This document shows positions 33,951-43,692 of a stretch of DNA of 64,000 nt, piece after piece. The DNA lies in NCBI RefSeq assembly GCF_963662805.1, contig NZ_OY759854.1:282678-346677 (forward strand), read 5' to 3'. The stretch comes from an uncultured Cohaesibacter sp. (GTDB lineage: Bacteria; Pseudomonadota; Alphaproteobacteria; Rhizobiales; Cohaesibacteraceae). Positions within the stretch are counted from its first letter, which is position 1. Every line of letters starts with the position of its first letter. Position numbers and translations under genes: made by a program. The notes beneath the pieces are model-generated. The model ran no database searches. It saw only the letters and a program-made list of their open reading frames with translations, and was not told the origin of the DNA.

Positions 33951-34239
33951 ACCCGCCCCCAGTCTCTCGCCAGCTCCGATGCGCGCCTTCCATCCTGTTT
34001 CGGTCATGATGCCGGGAGCATCAGGCATGTGAGCACGCCATCCTCGACCGTCCAGACTGGGCGAGCATCTCGGTCGCTGTTGGTATAAGTTACTGACTTA
34101 TGGACGGTTTTAGCAACTGAAAGTAGTAAAGATTTTTGACTAACTAGTAGTTTTTACAATGTAATATTCAGCAAACTTTAAGAAGAGCTCTGTAGGTTTG
34201 CTCCAAAACATCAGGATCATTTTGCGGGAATAAAGCGCA

Positions 34240-36339
34240 ATGAAGACTACGGCCAACAAGATCAAGGGCCCGCCAATAGATTGCGAATTGGCTGACGCAG
34301 ACCTGATTGACAAATCGTTCCATTACGCGCCCTACAATATAGCGGTTCACGATTTGAGCGGCCGTTTTATCGGCGCGAACCCGGCATTTTTGGAGTTTCT
34401 TGGTTTCGATCTGCACGAATTGCTGATGTTGCAGCCGATGGATCTGAAGATCCCCTTCGATCTGCAGCCCTATCAGGAAGCACTGCTTTGGGTGGTTGCC
34501 AAGAATAAGAAAAAAGCAATTAGGTTGGCCAGTCAGGAAGACCCGTTGCACGACATCCACCAGATTGTCTTCGTACCGGAGCTCGGGCCTGACGGTAGGG
34601 TTCGCCGCGTTTTCTCTTACGGCCAGAATATTGCCGCAGTGCAGTCGCTCGAAAATGCCGTGTCGGATGCTGAAAAGCAATTGTCTGCGGCGATCAAGGT
34701 GATGCCAGACATCTTTTGGATCAAGGATGCAAAAGGCAAGTACAAGCACTGCAACGACAAATTCCTGTTGTTGATCAATTCCCCTATGATCAACCCCATT
34801 GGCAAGGGGGCTGACGATTTCATGGGGGGAGATCTTCTCGCTCGGCATCGCGAGACGGACCATCTTGCCTGGAAATCAAGGAATCCTGTCAGATTTGAAA
34901 TCCAGCTCCCGGCCGACGGCGAGACTGAGAGGACAGTGTACGAAATCCAGAAGCTGGCAATCCGCAATGCCGATGATCAGGTCACCGGCATAGTCGGCGT
35001 GGCCCGAGATGTCACCGAGGACCGCAAGCTGCGCGAGGATTTGCATAAAATCGCCTACACGGACAGTCTGACAGGACTACAGAACCGGCTGGCTTTCAAT
35101 GAAGGCCTGCAAGGCTATGTCGACGCTTCGAGGGCACAGGATCTCCAGTGTGCTTTGTTTGTGCTGGATCTGGATCGCTTCAAGAGCATCAATGACAATC
35201 TAGGCCATCTCGCCGGAGACGAAGTGTTGATCAGGGTGGCGCAAAGGCTGTCCGAAGCCTTGGGCGATCAGGGCACAGTGTTCCGCTTGAGCGGGGATGA
35301 ATTTGCCATCATCACCCCGAATGTCACGACCAGACGTGCCGCCGAGAGAATTGCCGAAAACATCAAGTTTCGCGTCAAGCAGCAAATGATGATCGAAAAT
35401 CAGGAGCTGTTTATCAATGTCAGCATCGGTATCGTGTTGACGTCGGAGCTCCCGGAAACGGCCGCCACCCTCTACAGATTCGCAGATATGTGCCTTTATG
35501 AAGCAAAGGCTGTGCATGGAGCGAGTTTCTGCTTCTTCACGCAAGAGGTTTGGGAGCGGAGCGAGAGACGATTTGTGCTCGAAGCCATGTTGGACGAAGG
35601 GCTGCTCAAGGATCAGTTTCAGGTCTTCTTTCAGGAGAAGGTCGATCTCAAGACCGGCCGATTTGTCGGAGCCGAAGCGCTGTGCCGCTGGAAGCACCCC
35701 GCCAAGGGCTGGATCCTGCCTACCGAGTTCATCCAGATTGCCGAGGACACGGGGCAGATTCTTCAATTGGGCCGTCTGGTGTTTGAAAAGGCCTGCGCTG
35801 TGGCGGTTCAATGCAACCGAGCCGAGGGCGAGCCCTTTCCCATTGCCATCAACGTCTCCCCGCGACAATTGCTCGATGAAAGCTTCTTCTCCGATCTCAA
35901 GTCAGTCTTGAGTGAGACCGGATGCAAGCCCGAATGGATCGAAATCGAGATTACCGAAAGCGTCTTGCTGGCAGAAGGCTCCAAGGCGAGCAAGGTGCTC
36001 AAAAAGATCTCGAAGCTCGGCGTTTCCATCGCCATCGATGATTTCGGCACGGGCTATTCATCCCTGAGCTATCTCCATCGATTTCCGATTGATGTGCTCA
36101 AGATCGATCAGTCTTTTATACGAGACATGAACGGCGATCCCAAAAAGCTCGTCGTCCTCAAGGCTATCATCATGATGGCGCAAGGACTTGGCATCAAGAC
36201 CGTCGCAGAAGGCATCGAAACAAAATATGCCGCAGACCAGCTGCGTGCGTTCAACTGCGATCTCGGTCAGGGATACCTCTGGAGCAAGCCGGGCAAGGCC
36301 GAGGGTCTGCTTGGCAAGCTAGAAGAGCAAAGGGCATAA
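34240..36339 (+). CDS. PAS-PAS-GGDEF-EAL protein (c-di-GMP synthesis/degradation)
   Basis: Cytoplasmic signalling protein of 699 residues. Two PAS-type sensor regions cover about 20-130 and 145-260. The GGDEF domain (about 270-425) starts with TDSLTGLQNRLAF and has the active-site loop as SGDEF (about 350) instead of GGDEF; no RxxD inhibitory site precedes it. The EAL domain (about 440-690) looks complete: FVGAEALCRW, NVSPRQL, EITES, DDFGTGYSSLSYL, KIDQSFI, TVAEGIET. The EAL half is therefore probably an active phosphodiesterase; cyclase activity is possible. Transcribed alone. The start ATG has only a weak GGGAA site. Confidence 0.92.
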   Translation: MKTTANKIKGPPIDCELADADLIDKSFHYAPYNIAVHDLSGRFIGANPAFLEFLGFDLHELLMLQPMDLKIPFDLQPYQEALLWVVAKNKKKAIRLASQEDPLHDIHQIVFVPELGPDGRVRRVFSYGQNIAAVQSLENAVSDAEKQLSAAIKVMPDIFWIKDAKGKYKHCNDKFLLLINSPMINPIGKGADDFMGGDLLARHRETDHLAWKSRNPVRFEIQLPADGETERTVYEIQKLAIRNADDQVTGIVGVARDVTEDRKLREDLHKIAYTDSLTGLQNRLAFNEGLQGYVDASRAQDLQCALFVLDLDRFKSINDNLGHLAGDEVLIRVAQRLSEALGDQGTVFRLSGDEFAIITPNVTTRRAAERIAENIKFRVKQQMMIENQELFINVSIGIVLTSELPETAATLYRFADMCLYEAKAVHGASFCFFTQEVWERSERRFVLEAMLDEGLLKDQFQVFFQEKVDLKTGRFVGAEALCRWKHPAKGWILPTEFIQIAEDTGQILQLGRLVFEKACAVAVQCNRAEGEPFPIAINVSPRQLLDESFFSDLKSVLSETGCKPEWIEIEITESVLLAEGSKASKVLKKISKLGVSIAIDDFGTGYSSLSYLHRFPIDVLKIDQSFIRDMNGDPKKLVVLKAIIMMAQGLGIKTVAEGIETKYAADQLRAFNCDLGQGYLWSKPGKAEGLLGKLEEQRA

Positions 36340-36937
36340 CCAGTTCCATCGATGGTGAGCACCGCCCTGTAACTCCGCATCGTGTGGATATCAATCTTCT
36401 CCCGAATCGCAAAACCGTTGACTTTGACGCCTTTGAATGTGCCTCAAAAAGGCTGTGGTTCAAATCTCCAGAAAAACGCGGGAAAGTTGAGATGAGCTTC
36501 TCTTTTTGAGCTTTGCACGAGTGAAAAGAGCAGACCGATTAGGTTGATATGCAATCACAGGTCGCATTATTGGTCGCGAAAACTTGCCTTCAGTTTGTGT
36601 AAATGAGTGCTTTATTACGGGTTTGTGGGAATTTATCTTGATTGGATCGTTTAAAATTTTGAATATTGAGTTTGTTATAAATACTACTATTTTGAAATTA
36701 GGAAGAATAAAGCTAACGATATTAAATTAAATACATACTGTATATTAAAGTACAAAAGTATATTACTATGTAAAACATCAATTTAGTTAGGTAGTAATAC
36801 CTAAAATTGCTGCAAAATGCACGATTTGGTTGTGTGATTAATGTTTGATTAACCATGATCGTTAAGGCTTTTGCTTGAGATTTAACCATTGTTTGGCGGG
36901 AGCTGAACCGAGCAATCCCAAGTAGGACGAAACGAAC
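36340..36937. other. AT-rich non-coding interval before the second chemoreceptor gene
   Basis: About 600 bases with no convincing gene; the second half is strikingly AT-rich compared with the surroundings. A 7-base inverted repeat TTAGGTA-GTAA-TACCTAA lies at 36787-36804. It probably holds the chemoreceptor promoter, but I cannot place one. No terminator is evident for the upstream GGDEF-EAL gene. Confidence 0.5.
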
Positions 36938-38989
36938 ATGAATGTGTCTGGTCAACAACTGACAATTGGCAGAGTAGAATTTGTGTCTCGCTTTAAGGTG
37001 GGGCACAGGATTTATGCAGGTTTCATGGCACTGCTTGTGCTGTTGGTCGCATTGTCCCTGTTGAGTATCTTCTCCTTCCGAGATCAGGCAAGCCAGTTCA
37101 CCAACTACAGCGACATGTCGTCTGATGCGAACCTGGTCGACGAACTGAGCAAGGAAGTTATCAAGACACAGCTCGCCCAGCGCAACTATTTCGCCACCTC
37201 TGCAGAAGCCGAGAAGGCAGCCTTCGTCGAACAATACGACCTTGTGCTCAAGCTCATGAATCAGGCAAAGGCCGACATCCAGAATCCGGAAAGAGTGGCC
37301 CATCTTCAAAAGATTGATGAGGCGCTGACTGCCTACAGAGCTGGGTTTGTGGAGGTTTCCAAGCTCATCGATCAGCGCAATGATCTGGTTTACAACAAGA
37401 TGGGCCCGGACGGTATGAAACTGCGCGAGAGCCTGACAGGCATCCGGACCGGAGCCTTTGGCGCGGGCGACTTCGAATCCGCCAGCTTTGCCGGGTCTGC
37501 GCAGGAGCATCTTTTGCTCGCCCGCCTCTATGTGATGAAATTTCTAGATGACAACAGCAAGGCGGCGCTCGATCGGATCAAGAGTGAATTGCAGAAATTC
37601 GACGGGGCGCTTGCAGAGTTGGACGCCTCGCTTCAGAACCCGGCCCGACGCAAGATGCTTGAGGAAGCCAAGGTGCTGGCTGCAGACTATGAGAAATATG
37701 CCGCAGAGCTTGAGCAGGTGATCAACGCACGCAACGCCATTCGCGATGGCGAGTTAAAAAACAACACCAACGTCATTTTTGCATCGGCATCGGCGACAGC
37801 AGAGTCCGCAGACAAGGACGAGGTTGCCATGCGGGCGAATTTCTTTGAGGGCCTGTCCAACGCTGAAAGTCGCCTTGTCATCATCGCAATTGCCGCGCTT
37901 CTGGCCGGTTTGCTGTTCGCCTATATCATCGCTCGCGGTATCACCGGGCCGGTGAACGCCTTGACCGCATCCATGAAGCGCCTTGCAAAGGATGACCTGG
38001 AGGCGGAAGTTCCCGGCAAGACCCGTCGAGATGAGATCGGGGAGATGGCCGCAGCCGTTGAGGTCTTCAAGCAGAATATCATCAAGGGCAAGCGCCTCGA
38101 GGCCCAGCAGGCCGAGATGAAAAAGCAGGCCGAAGAAGACAAGCGCAAGCTCATGATGCAGATGGCCGACGAGTTTGAGCGGCAGGTTGGCTCAATCGTT
38201 CAGGCTGTTTCTTCCAACTCCGTCGAGCTGAATGCAAGTGCACGCTCGATGACCGATGTCAGCAAGTTGACGCTGGAGCAGGCCACACAGGCGGCTTCCT
38301 CCTCTCAGCAGACAACGAGCAGCGTTCAGACCATCGCCACAGCGACCGAAGAGATGACCAGCACGATCGCTGAAATAGCTCAGCAGGTGGCAATCGCCTC
38401 ACGCTCCGCGGGCGAGGCAGTGGCCAAGGTGACCTCGACCAGTCAGCAGATGAGCGTCCTTTCCGAGACGGCGCAGAGCATCGGCAAAGTGGTCGAGATG
38501 ATCTCCACCATCGCGGAGCAGACCAATCTACTGGCTCTCAATGCGACGATTGAATCGGCGCGAGCCGGGGAAGCGGGCAAGGGCTTTGCGGTGGTCGCAG
38601 GGGAGGTCAAGGCGCTCGCCGGTCAGACGGCAAAGGCGACCGAGGAAATCTCAAAGCAGATCGCCGAAGTCCAGAATGCGACCAACCAGTCGACCGCGTC
38701 GATGGAGGATGTCAGCCACGTCATTCAGCATCTCAACGAAATTTCGACAGCGATTGCCGCTGCCATGGAAGAGCAGAATGCCGCGATCAACGAAATCTCG
38801 GGTAACATCCATCAGGCGGCCAAGGGCACCGAGTTGGTCAACGAGAATATCTACGCCGTGAACAAGGCGTCGCAGGAGGCTGGCAGTGCATCCAGTCAGG
38901 TTCTGGCGTCATCCGAAGAGTTGGCCGAGCAATCGGAATTGTTGAAAGCCGAGGTTGACAAGTTCATCGATCAGGTCCGAACGGCCTGA
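36938..38989 (+). CDS. Methyl-accepting chemotaxis protein
   Basis: Membrane chemoreceptor of 683 residues: cytoplasmic N-terminus, membrane helix at about 28-47, a long helical periplasmic sensor (about 48-315, of the helical-bimodular type by appearance), second membrane helix (about 312-332), HAMP, and the signalling domain with the invariant tip segment around EQTNLLALNATIESARAG. The signalling half closely resembles the chemoreceptor at 2872, while the sensor half differs. The ATG has AGGACG upstream. Single gene followed by a hairpin terminator candidate. Confidence 0.93.
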   Translation: MNVSGQQLTIGRVEFVSRFKVGHRIYAGFMALLVLLVALSLLSIFSFRDQASQFTNYSDMSSDANLVDELSKEVIKTQLAQRNYFATSAEAEKAAFVEQYDLVLKLMNQAKADIQNPERVAHLQKIDEALTAYRAGFVEVSKLIDQRNDLVYNKMGPDGMKLRESLTGIRTGAFGAGDFESASFAGSAQEHLLLARLYVMKFLDDNSKAALDRIKSELQKFDGALAELDASLQNPARRKMLEEAKVLAADYEKYAAELEQVINARNAIRDGELKNNTNVIFASASATAESADKDEVAMRANFFEGLSNAESRLVIIAIAALLAGLLFAYIIARGITGPVNALTASMKRLAKDDLEAEVPGKTRRDEIGEMAAAVEVFKQNIIKGKRLEAQQAEMKKQAEEDKRKLMMQMADEFERQVGSIVQAVSSNSVELNASARSMTDVSKLTLEQATQAASSSQQTTSSVQTIATATEEMTSTIAEIAQQVAIASRSAGEAVAKVTSTSQQMSVLSETAQSIGKVVEMISTIAEQTNLLALNATIESARAGEAGKGFAVVAGEVKALAGQTAKATEEISKQIAEVQNATNQSTASMEDVSHVIQHLNEISTAIAAAMEEQNAAINEISGNIHQAAKGTELVNENIYAVNKASQEAGSASSQVLASSEELAEQSELLKAEVDKFIDQVRTA

Positions 38990-39054
38990 CAAGAAACGGG
39001 CAACAGGCCCACCGGGCTATTGTCTTCAGCTTTTACGCAATGGTTTGTCGTGGC

Positions 39055-39081
39055 GAGCCCCGATCCTGATGGTCGGGGCTC
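39055..39081 (+). terminator. Hairpin terminator candidate after the chemoreceptor gene
   Basis: GAGCCCCGA at 39055-39063 pairs perfectly with TCGGGGCTC at 39073-39081, loop of 9 bases. It lies 66 bases after the chemoreceptor stop. The following TCGTCATT is only partly T-rich. Confidence 0.6.
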
Positions 39082-39266
39082 TCGTCATTCTGGCAAGGCC
39101 GACAGGCCGCAAGGTTCGCATTGTTGAATTTGCAATATAAGTGTTATTCCCGATCAGACTCTGGTCTTGTGTCGATCAAACCCCATCTATGAACGATACA
39201 CGCGTTGTTAGGCTGAAGAAGGCCCGGACGACGCCAACGTCAAACCGACCAAGGGGAAAACACGAC

Positions 39267-40463
39267 ATGAATGCGACCTTTCACGCTGGCCTTCTTGCCG
39301 TTGGCCTGATCGCCGGCTCCACTTCTGCCTATGCCCAGTCCTTCAATGACAGAGAACCGAATGCTCCGGATCAGCAACCGGCATTTGACGGGCAGACCAG
39401 AGCGCCTTTGTTGGCGGATGGTGTCACCCTGAAGCGGGAGGTCATCGCCAATCGACTGGATCACCCCTGGGGCATGGATCAGCTGCCCGATGGTCGCTGG
39501 ATCGTCACCGAACGGTCCGGAAGCATGCGGATCATCGCCCGTGATGGCACCAAGTCGGCGCGGATCGATGGCTTGCCAGAGGTCGACGCCCGCGGTCAGG
39601 GTGGCCTCCTTGATGTCGCAATCCGGGACGATTTTGCTGAAACCCGCCGCGTCTGGTGGAGCTTTTCCGAGCCGCGCGGCAATGGCACCAACGCAACGGC
39701 CGTCGCAACGGGCATTCTGTCGGAAGACGAAAGCCGCATAGAGAATGCCGAAGTCATCTTCCAGCAAAATCCCGCATGGCGGTCGACCTATCATTTCGGC
39801 TCCCGTCTGATATTCGACAGGGAAGGCGCTCTCTTTGTGACGACGGGCGAGCGCTCCTATGAGGAGCCTCGCCAACTGGCGCAGGATGTCAGCACCACGC
39901 TCGGCAAGGTCGTTCGGATCAATCCGATGGGCGGCCCTGCAGAGGGCAATCCGTCAATCGAGGGCGGGCTGCCGGAAATCTGGTCCTACGGTCATCGCAA
40001 TCTTCAGTCCGCGGCCCTTGATGCGGATGGCAAGCTCTGGACGGTCGAGCATGGCCCCAAGGGTGGGGACGAGCTCAACCAGCCCAAGGCAGGCCGCAAT
40101 TACGGCTGGCCCGTCATCGCCTATGGTGTCAATTATTCCGGCACACCGGTTGGTCAGGGCATCACTGCGAGGGATGGCATGGAACAGCCCGTCTATTACT
40201 GGGATCCGGTCATCGCCCCATCCGGCATGGTCTTCTATGAGGGCGAGTTGTTCCCCGAGTGGCGCGGCGACGTTCTGATCGGTGGCCTTGCCAGTCGCGC
40301 GTTGGTGCGCCTGAAACTTGATGGGGAACGTGTTGTCGGCGAAGCCCGCTACATCGAGGGAAGCGGACGCATCCGCGATGTCGACGTCGATGCAACGGAT
40401 GGCTCGATCATCGTGCTGACCGACGCGGGCAACGGCGCACTCGTTCGCCTGACGCCACAATAG
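39267..40463 (+). CDS. PQQ-dependent sugar dehydrogenase-family protein (soluble aldose dehydrogenase type)
   Basis: Periplasmic beta-propeller enzyme of about 398 residues, related to soluble glucose/sorbosone dehydrogenases and E. coli YliI. A signal peptide covers about residues 1-23 (STSAYAQ). Typical motifs are HPWGMDQLPDGRWIVTER, GQGGLLDVAI, STYHFGSRLIFDREGALFVTTGE, SYGHRNLQS and EHGPKGGDELN, with RRPx-type loops. The ATG at 39267 follows AGGGGA; the open frame before it lacks family resemblance. No PQQ biosynthesis genes are nearby. Physiological substrate unknown. Confidence 0.88.
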   Translation: MNATFHAGLLAVGLIAGSTSAYAQSFNDREPNAPDQQPAFDGQTRAPLLADGVTLKREVIANRLDHPWGMDQLPDGRWIVTERSGSMRIIARDGTKSARIDGLPEVDARGQGGLLDVAIRDDFAETRRVWWSFSEPRGNGTNATAVATGILSEDESRIENAEVIFQQNPAWRSTYHFGSRLIFDREGALFVTTGERSYEEPRQLAQDVSTTLGKVVRINPMGGPAEGNPSIEGGLPEIWSYGHRNLQSAALDADGKLWTVEHGPKGGDELNQPKAGRNYGWPVIAYGVNYSGTPVGQGITARDGMEQPVYYWDPVIAPSGMVFYEGELFPEWRGDVLIGGLASRALVRLKLDGERVVGEARYIEGSGRIRDVDVDATDGSIIVLTDAGNGALVRLTPQ

Positions 40464-40500
40464 AGGACAGCGAAGAAGCCCCTGAAGGACCTCTGCCTGT

Positions 40501-41508
40501 TCAGCGGAACAGCACCAGATTGGACTGCCAGATCGCAAAAAGGCACAAGCTGCCAAACGCAAGAAACGCTGCGATCGAGAGAAAGAGCGAGCGGGTGATT
40601 GCTGCTGGCAGGATGGTCTCAAGGCTCTTCGCTCTCATGGCTCCGATGGGCAGCGACAGAAACCCGGCGGCAAGTCCGAAGCCGGTGCCCACGAACAGGC
40701 TCAGATAGAGACCATAGCCGATATAGTCATACTCGGGCTTGAGGATGCAGAAGGGGCAATGATGATGGGGCTGAGCATAAATATAGGGCGCAACGACCGA
40801 TATGATCGCCACCAGCGAAGCGATGAAATAGATCGGGCTCAAGAGGGCATAGAGCCCGGACAATCGATGCCACCTCAAGGCCAAAGTTGCCATCAGGCTC
40901 AAAGCCCCAAGCCCGGCGAAGAGCATCCAGAGAGCCAGCACCGGATCCATCGAGGAAAGCTGGGCCTCGATGCCTGAGACTTCGGGGGTGAAGAGCTGTG
41001 AGCAGCAGGAGGTGATCACCTCCGTTTCCAGATTGAGGAAATACATCAGTTGCAAGCCAGCACTCGCCAGCATCACCGGCGCGAGGGCGATGAGAAAACC
41101 ATATTTGAACCGGGTCAGCGGATAATCGCGCGCCTTGCCGTCCACTCGATTGAGGATCAGCCAGACAAAGGCTCCGAAGAAGACGGCGAGTTTGGTCAGC
41201 AGCGCAGGAAAGCCATAGACATTGACATTGAGGGTTCCGACCGCGCACATGGCACCGGTAAACAGCACCGCCATCCGGTCTGCATTATAGACAAAGAGGA
41301 TGAGGCTCAACAACTCGACCAACATCACGAAGCCGAGGGCGGTCGAGACGAGATAGGTCTTGCGTTCCAGCCCGATCTGGCGACCGTGCCCGCTTCGGAT
41401 ATCCCAATCCCGCAGGACAGACAGGGCGAACCACGCGGCCCAAATGAGGATCGCGGATGTCAGCGCGGCGGCGAGCAGCAGGGCGAGGATGGTGCTTTGA
41501 AAGATCAT
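40501..41508 (-). CDS. Polytopic membrane protein with HHHCPFC motif, unknown function
   Basis: Hydrophobic protein of 335 residues with about seven to eight predicted membrane helices; I do not recognise a named family. Two non-membrane stretches stand out: a CCSQLF pair of cysteines (about residue 176) and AQPHHHCPFC (about 254-263), both rich in metal-type ligands. It overlaps the ABC ATPase stop by 4 bases and is the last gene of the NosL/ABC set, so it is probably part of the same system. A role in binding or moving a soft metal such as copper is plausible but not shown. Confidence 0.7.
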   Translation of the reverse strand: MIFQSTILALLLAAALTSAILIWAAWFALSVLRDWDIRSGHGRQIGLERKTYLVSTALGFVMLVELLSLILFVYNADRMAVLFTGAMCAVGTLNVNVYGFPALLTKLAVFFGAFVWLILNRVDGKARDYPLTRFKYGFLIALAPVMLASAGLQLMYFLNLETEVITSCCSQLFTPEVSGIEAQLSSMDPVLALWMLFAGLGALSLMATLALRWHRLSGLYALLSPIYFIASLVAIISVVAPYIYAQPHHHCPFCILKPEYDYIGYGLYLSLFVGTGFGLAAGFLSLPIGAMRAKSLETILPAAITRSLFLSIAAFLAFGSLCLFAIWQSNLVLFR

Positions 41509-42212
41509 GCCTGCTCCGGCTCACCGCTTGTTGGCTCTGAAGTGGGTTCAAGCAGGCCGTCTTTCATGGTGATGATCCGGTCGACAAGTGGCGCCTGCCA
41601 GACGCGCGGGTCATGGCTGGTCATCAGGATCGTCTTTCCCTCGGCCTTCAGCTCTTCCATGATCGCCAGAAAGGCTTCGCTGAGGCTGGTATCGAGGTTG
41701 GCGGTTGGCTCATCGGCGATCAAGATGGCAGGCTCATTGATCAGGGCGCGGGCAATGGCCACCCTCTGCGCCTCCCCACCCGACAACAGCTCCGATGGGC
41801 TCTGCGCCCGATGCTCAAGCCTGAGGCGGGCAAGCAACCCCATGGCGCGATCTCTCAATAGGGTGTGGGAGAGGCCAAGCGGCAGAGCCGGAGCCATCAC
41901 ATTGTCGAACACGCTGAGGCCGCGAATGAGATTGAAGCGCTGGAACACAAATCCGAAGGTCTGGCGGCGAATGTCGGTCATGAACTTTTCCGGCAGGCCA
42001 GAGATCATTTCGCCCTCGAGATGAATGCGTCCTGCGCTCGGACGGGCAAGGCAACCGATAAGGCTCAGAAGCGTGGTCTTGCCCGAACCGCTCGGCCCGG
42101 TAAAGACCGTGGTCACATCGAGCGGCAAGGATAGCGTGACGGAGCGCACCGCCGTGACTTCATTCGCCTTGCCCTCATTGTAAGTCTTGGTGACAGCGTC
42201 AAGTTCGATCAT
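41505..42212 (-). CDS. ABC transporter ATP-binding protein (LolD/MacB type)
   Basis: ATPase of about 235 residues. Walker A GPSGSGKTTLLSLIG, Q-loop in FVFQRFNLI, signature LSGGEAQRVAIARA, Walker B ILIADEPTANLD, H-loop MTSHDPRVW: the LolD/FtsE/MacB subfamily, which works with FtsX-type permeases. The ATG at 42212 overlaps the permease stop (ATGA); a longer frame upstream lies inside the permease gene. It powers the FtsX-type subunit encoded just before it. Confidence 0.92.
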   Translation of the reverse strand: MIELDAVTKTYNEGKANEVTAVRSVTLSLPLDVTTVFTGPSGSGKTTLLSLIGCLARPSAGRIHLEGEMISGLPEKFMTDIRRQTFGFVFQRFNLIRGLSVFDNVMAPALPLGLSHTLLRDRAMGLLARLRLEHRAQSPSELLSGGEAQRVAIARALINEPAILIADEPTANLDTSLSEAFLAIMEELKAEGKTILMTSHDPRVWQAPLVDRIITMKDGLLEPTSEPTSGEPEQA

Positions 42213-43366
42213 CGCATCACCTGTTCGGGATCGGTTATCGCGGCGCGCCAGATCGGAACGATGGTCGCCGCCGTGAAGGGCACAATGGTGAAGAAGGCAA
42301 GGGTCGCCAGTTGCAGGCCGTCGACGGCGGGCGTGAGCGAAAATGTTGGATAGAGCACGCCCCAGCCCTGCAGTACGGGTTTGAGTAGCCCGGCATCGAG
42401 AAAGAAGACATGGGCATAGGCCGCAAGGGTGCCGAGGAGGAAGGCCATGAGCGACATCAGCGCTCCTTCCCAGAATTTCATCGCAAGGATATCGCCCGTG
42501 TCCCACCCGACCGCTTTGAGGATACCGATCTCGCGTTTCTCCTCGCCCGACAGGCCGGACGCCTTGTCAAAGACGAAGATGGCAAAGGCAAGAAGGGAGG
42601 TGCCGAGTAGCGCCAGCATCAGACCTTCCCGCCAGGAAAAGATCGCCTCATAGGTCTTGAGGATATCCTCCCGCGTGACGAAACGGGCGTCGGGCAGCTT
42701 GTAGGATGCCTTACCGACGACGGTGGCGACTTCGCGCGGGTTGCGCACAGAGAGCACGAGATCGGTGTAGACATCATCAGGCAGATCGAAAAAGCGCCGG
42801 AAGTCTGCTTCAGAGACCAGAACCAGATCGGAGCTGACGAGGGCGGAATGCGCATCAAGGATGTCCTTGATGCGCAATACCATCGGTTTGCCCGTCGGTG
42901 AGGTGAGGGGCAGGAAGCGACCCTCAACGAGCCCCTTGAGGCGAGCCACGCCTTCCCCCACGATGGTTTGGCCGGGGTCAAGCGAAAGGCCCGGCCGGTC
43001 CGATGCCGGAACCATCAGCGTGTAGTTCGCGCCGGTGCCACGATCATAGAAATAGCCCCAGAGTCGACCCTCGATGGTCTGAACACCACGGATCTTGCCC
43101 AGCCGGTCGAGATAGGACATGGGCACCAGATCGTGCCGCCCCATGACAAGCCGCTGCACGGTGATCTCCGGAGCCTCGTCGAGCAGCACGGCGGCTTCGC
43201 GCCTGATGGCATGGGAGAAGAACATCACCGAGGCGAGGAGGAAGATCACCAGCGCGTAGACACCGAGCAGGATCAGATTGCGCGACAGGCGACGTCGGCT
43301 CGCGGCAAGGCAAAAATCGATGAGGCCGAGATGACGACGAAAGAGACTGGTCGAGCCGGGAGTCAT
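42209..43366 (-). CDS. FtsX/MacB-type ABC transporter permease
   Basis: Permease of 385 residues with the FtsX layout: one N-terminal membrane helix (about 33-52), a large periplasmic domain (about 53-250), and three C-terminal helices (about 255-275, 305-328, 352-373), with the coupling segment EKREIGILKAVGWDTGDILAMKF that contacts the ATPase. MacB/LolCDE-type machines use mechanotransmission on periplasmic or lipoprotein substrates instead of import. Here it is flanked by a small anchored protein and two NosL-family proteins, so its partner is probably a metal-binding lipoprotein. Confidence 0.9.
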   Translation of the reverse strand: MTPGSTSLFRRHLGLIDFCLAASRRRLSRNLILLGVYALVIFLLASVMFFSHAIRREAAVLLDEAPEITVQRLVMGRHDLVPMSYLDRLGKIRGVQTIEGRLWGYFYDRGTGANYTLMVPASDRPGLSLDPGQTIVGEGVARLKGLVEGRFLPLTSPTGKPMVLRIKDILDAHSALVSSDLVLVSEADFRRFFDLPDDVYTDLVLSVRNPREVATVVGKASYKLPDARFVTREDILKTYEAIFSWREGLMLALLGTSLLAFAIFVFDKASGLSGEEKREIGILKAVGWDTGDILAMKFWEGALMSLMAFLLGTLAAYAHVFFLDAGLLKPVLQGWGVLYPTFSLTPAVDGLQLATLAFFTIVPFTAATIVPIWRAAITDPEQVMR

Positions 43367-43692
43367 GGGGTCTCCCTCCCTCGGTCAATCTGCCCCTGCT
43401 GCGCGAGCGTCTTTGGCGGCAGGATCAGCGAGCCGCTCGGGAAATGATCTAGCGAGCCGGGGTGGTCCTGAAAGGGCGTATGCAGATCGGCCATGGACGG
43501 ATGGCGCGTGTATCGCGCTTCAGTGAAGAGCGTCAGATCACTGAGACCAAGCTGGCGCACCAGTTGCCGTCCCTCTTCCGCGCGAGCCGCAATAGAAGAT
43601 GAAGAAAGGAAAGCGTGGATGAGGCTCGCACAAAAAAGCAGGCCGAGAAAGCCAAGAGAACCGAGGGCAAGATGAGCAGGGCGCAGGGTCAT
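43363..43692 (-). CDS. Small membrane-anchored protein of unknown function
   Basis: Protein of 109 residues with one N-terminal hydrophobic helix (about 8-28, LALGSLGFLGLLFCASLIHAF) and a soluble, probably periplasmic, remainder containing RYTRHPSMADLHTPFQDHP with several His residues. I recognise no family. It is embedded by 4-base overlaps with both neighbours (NosL-family gene before, FtsX-type permease after), which strongly supports that it is a real gene of this set. Confidence 0.75.
   Translation of the reverse strand: MTLRPAHLALGSLGFLGLLFCASLIHAFLSSSSIAARAEEGRQLVRQLGLSDLTLFTEARYTRHPSMADLHTPFQDHPGSLDHFPSGSLILPPKTLAQQGQIDRGRETP

Noticed and set aside
36722..37510. Minus-strand open frame of 262 codons over the start of the second chemoreceptor
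   Set aside because: Mostly antisense to the chemoreceptor and AT-rich leader, without motifs or ribosome site.
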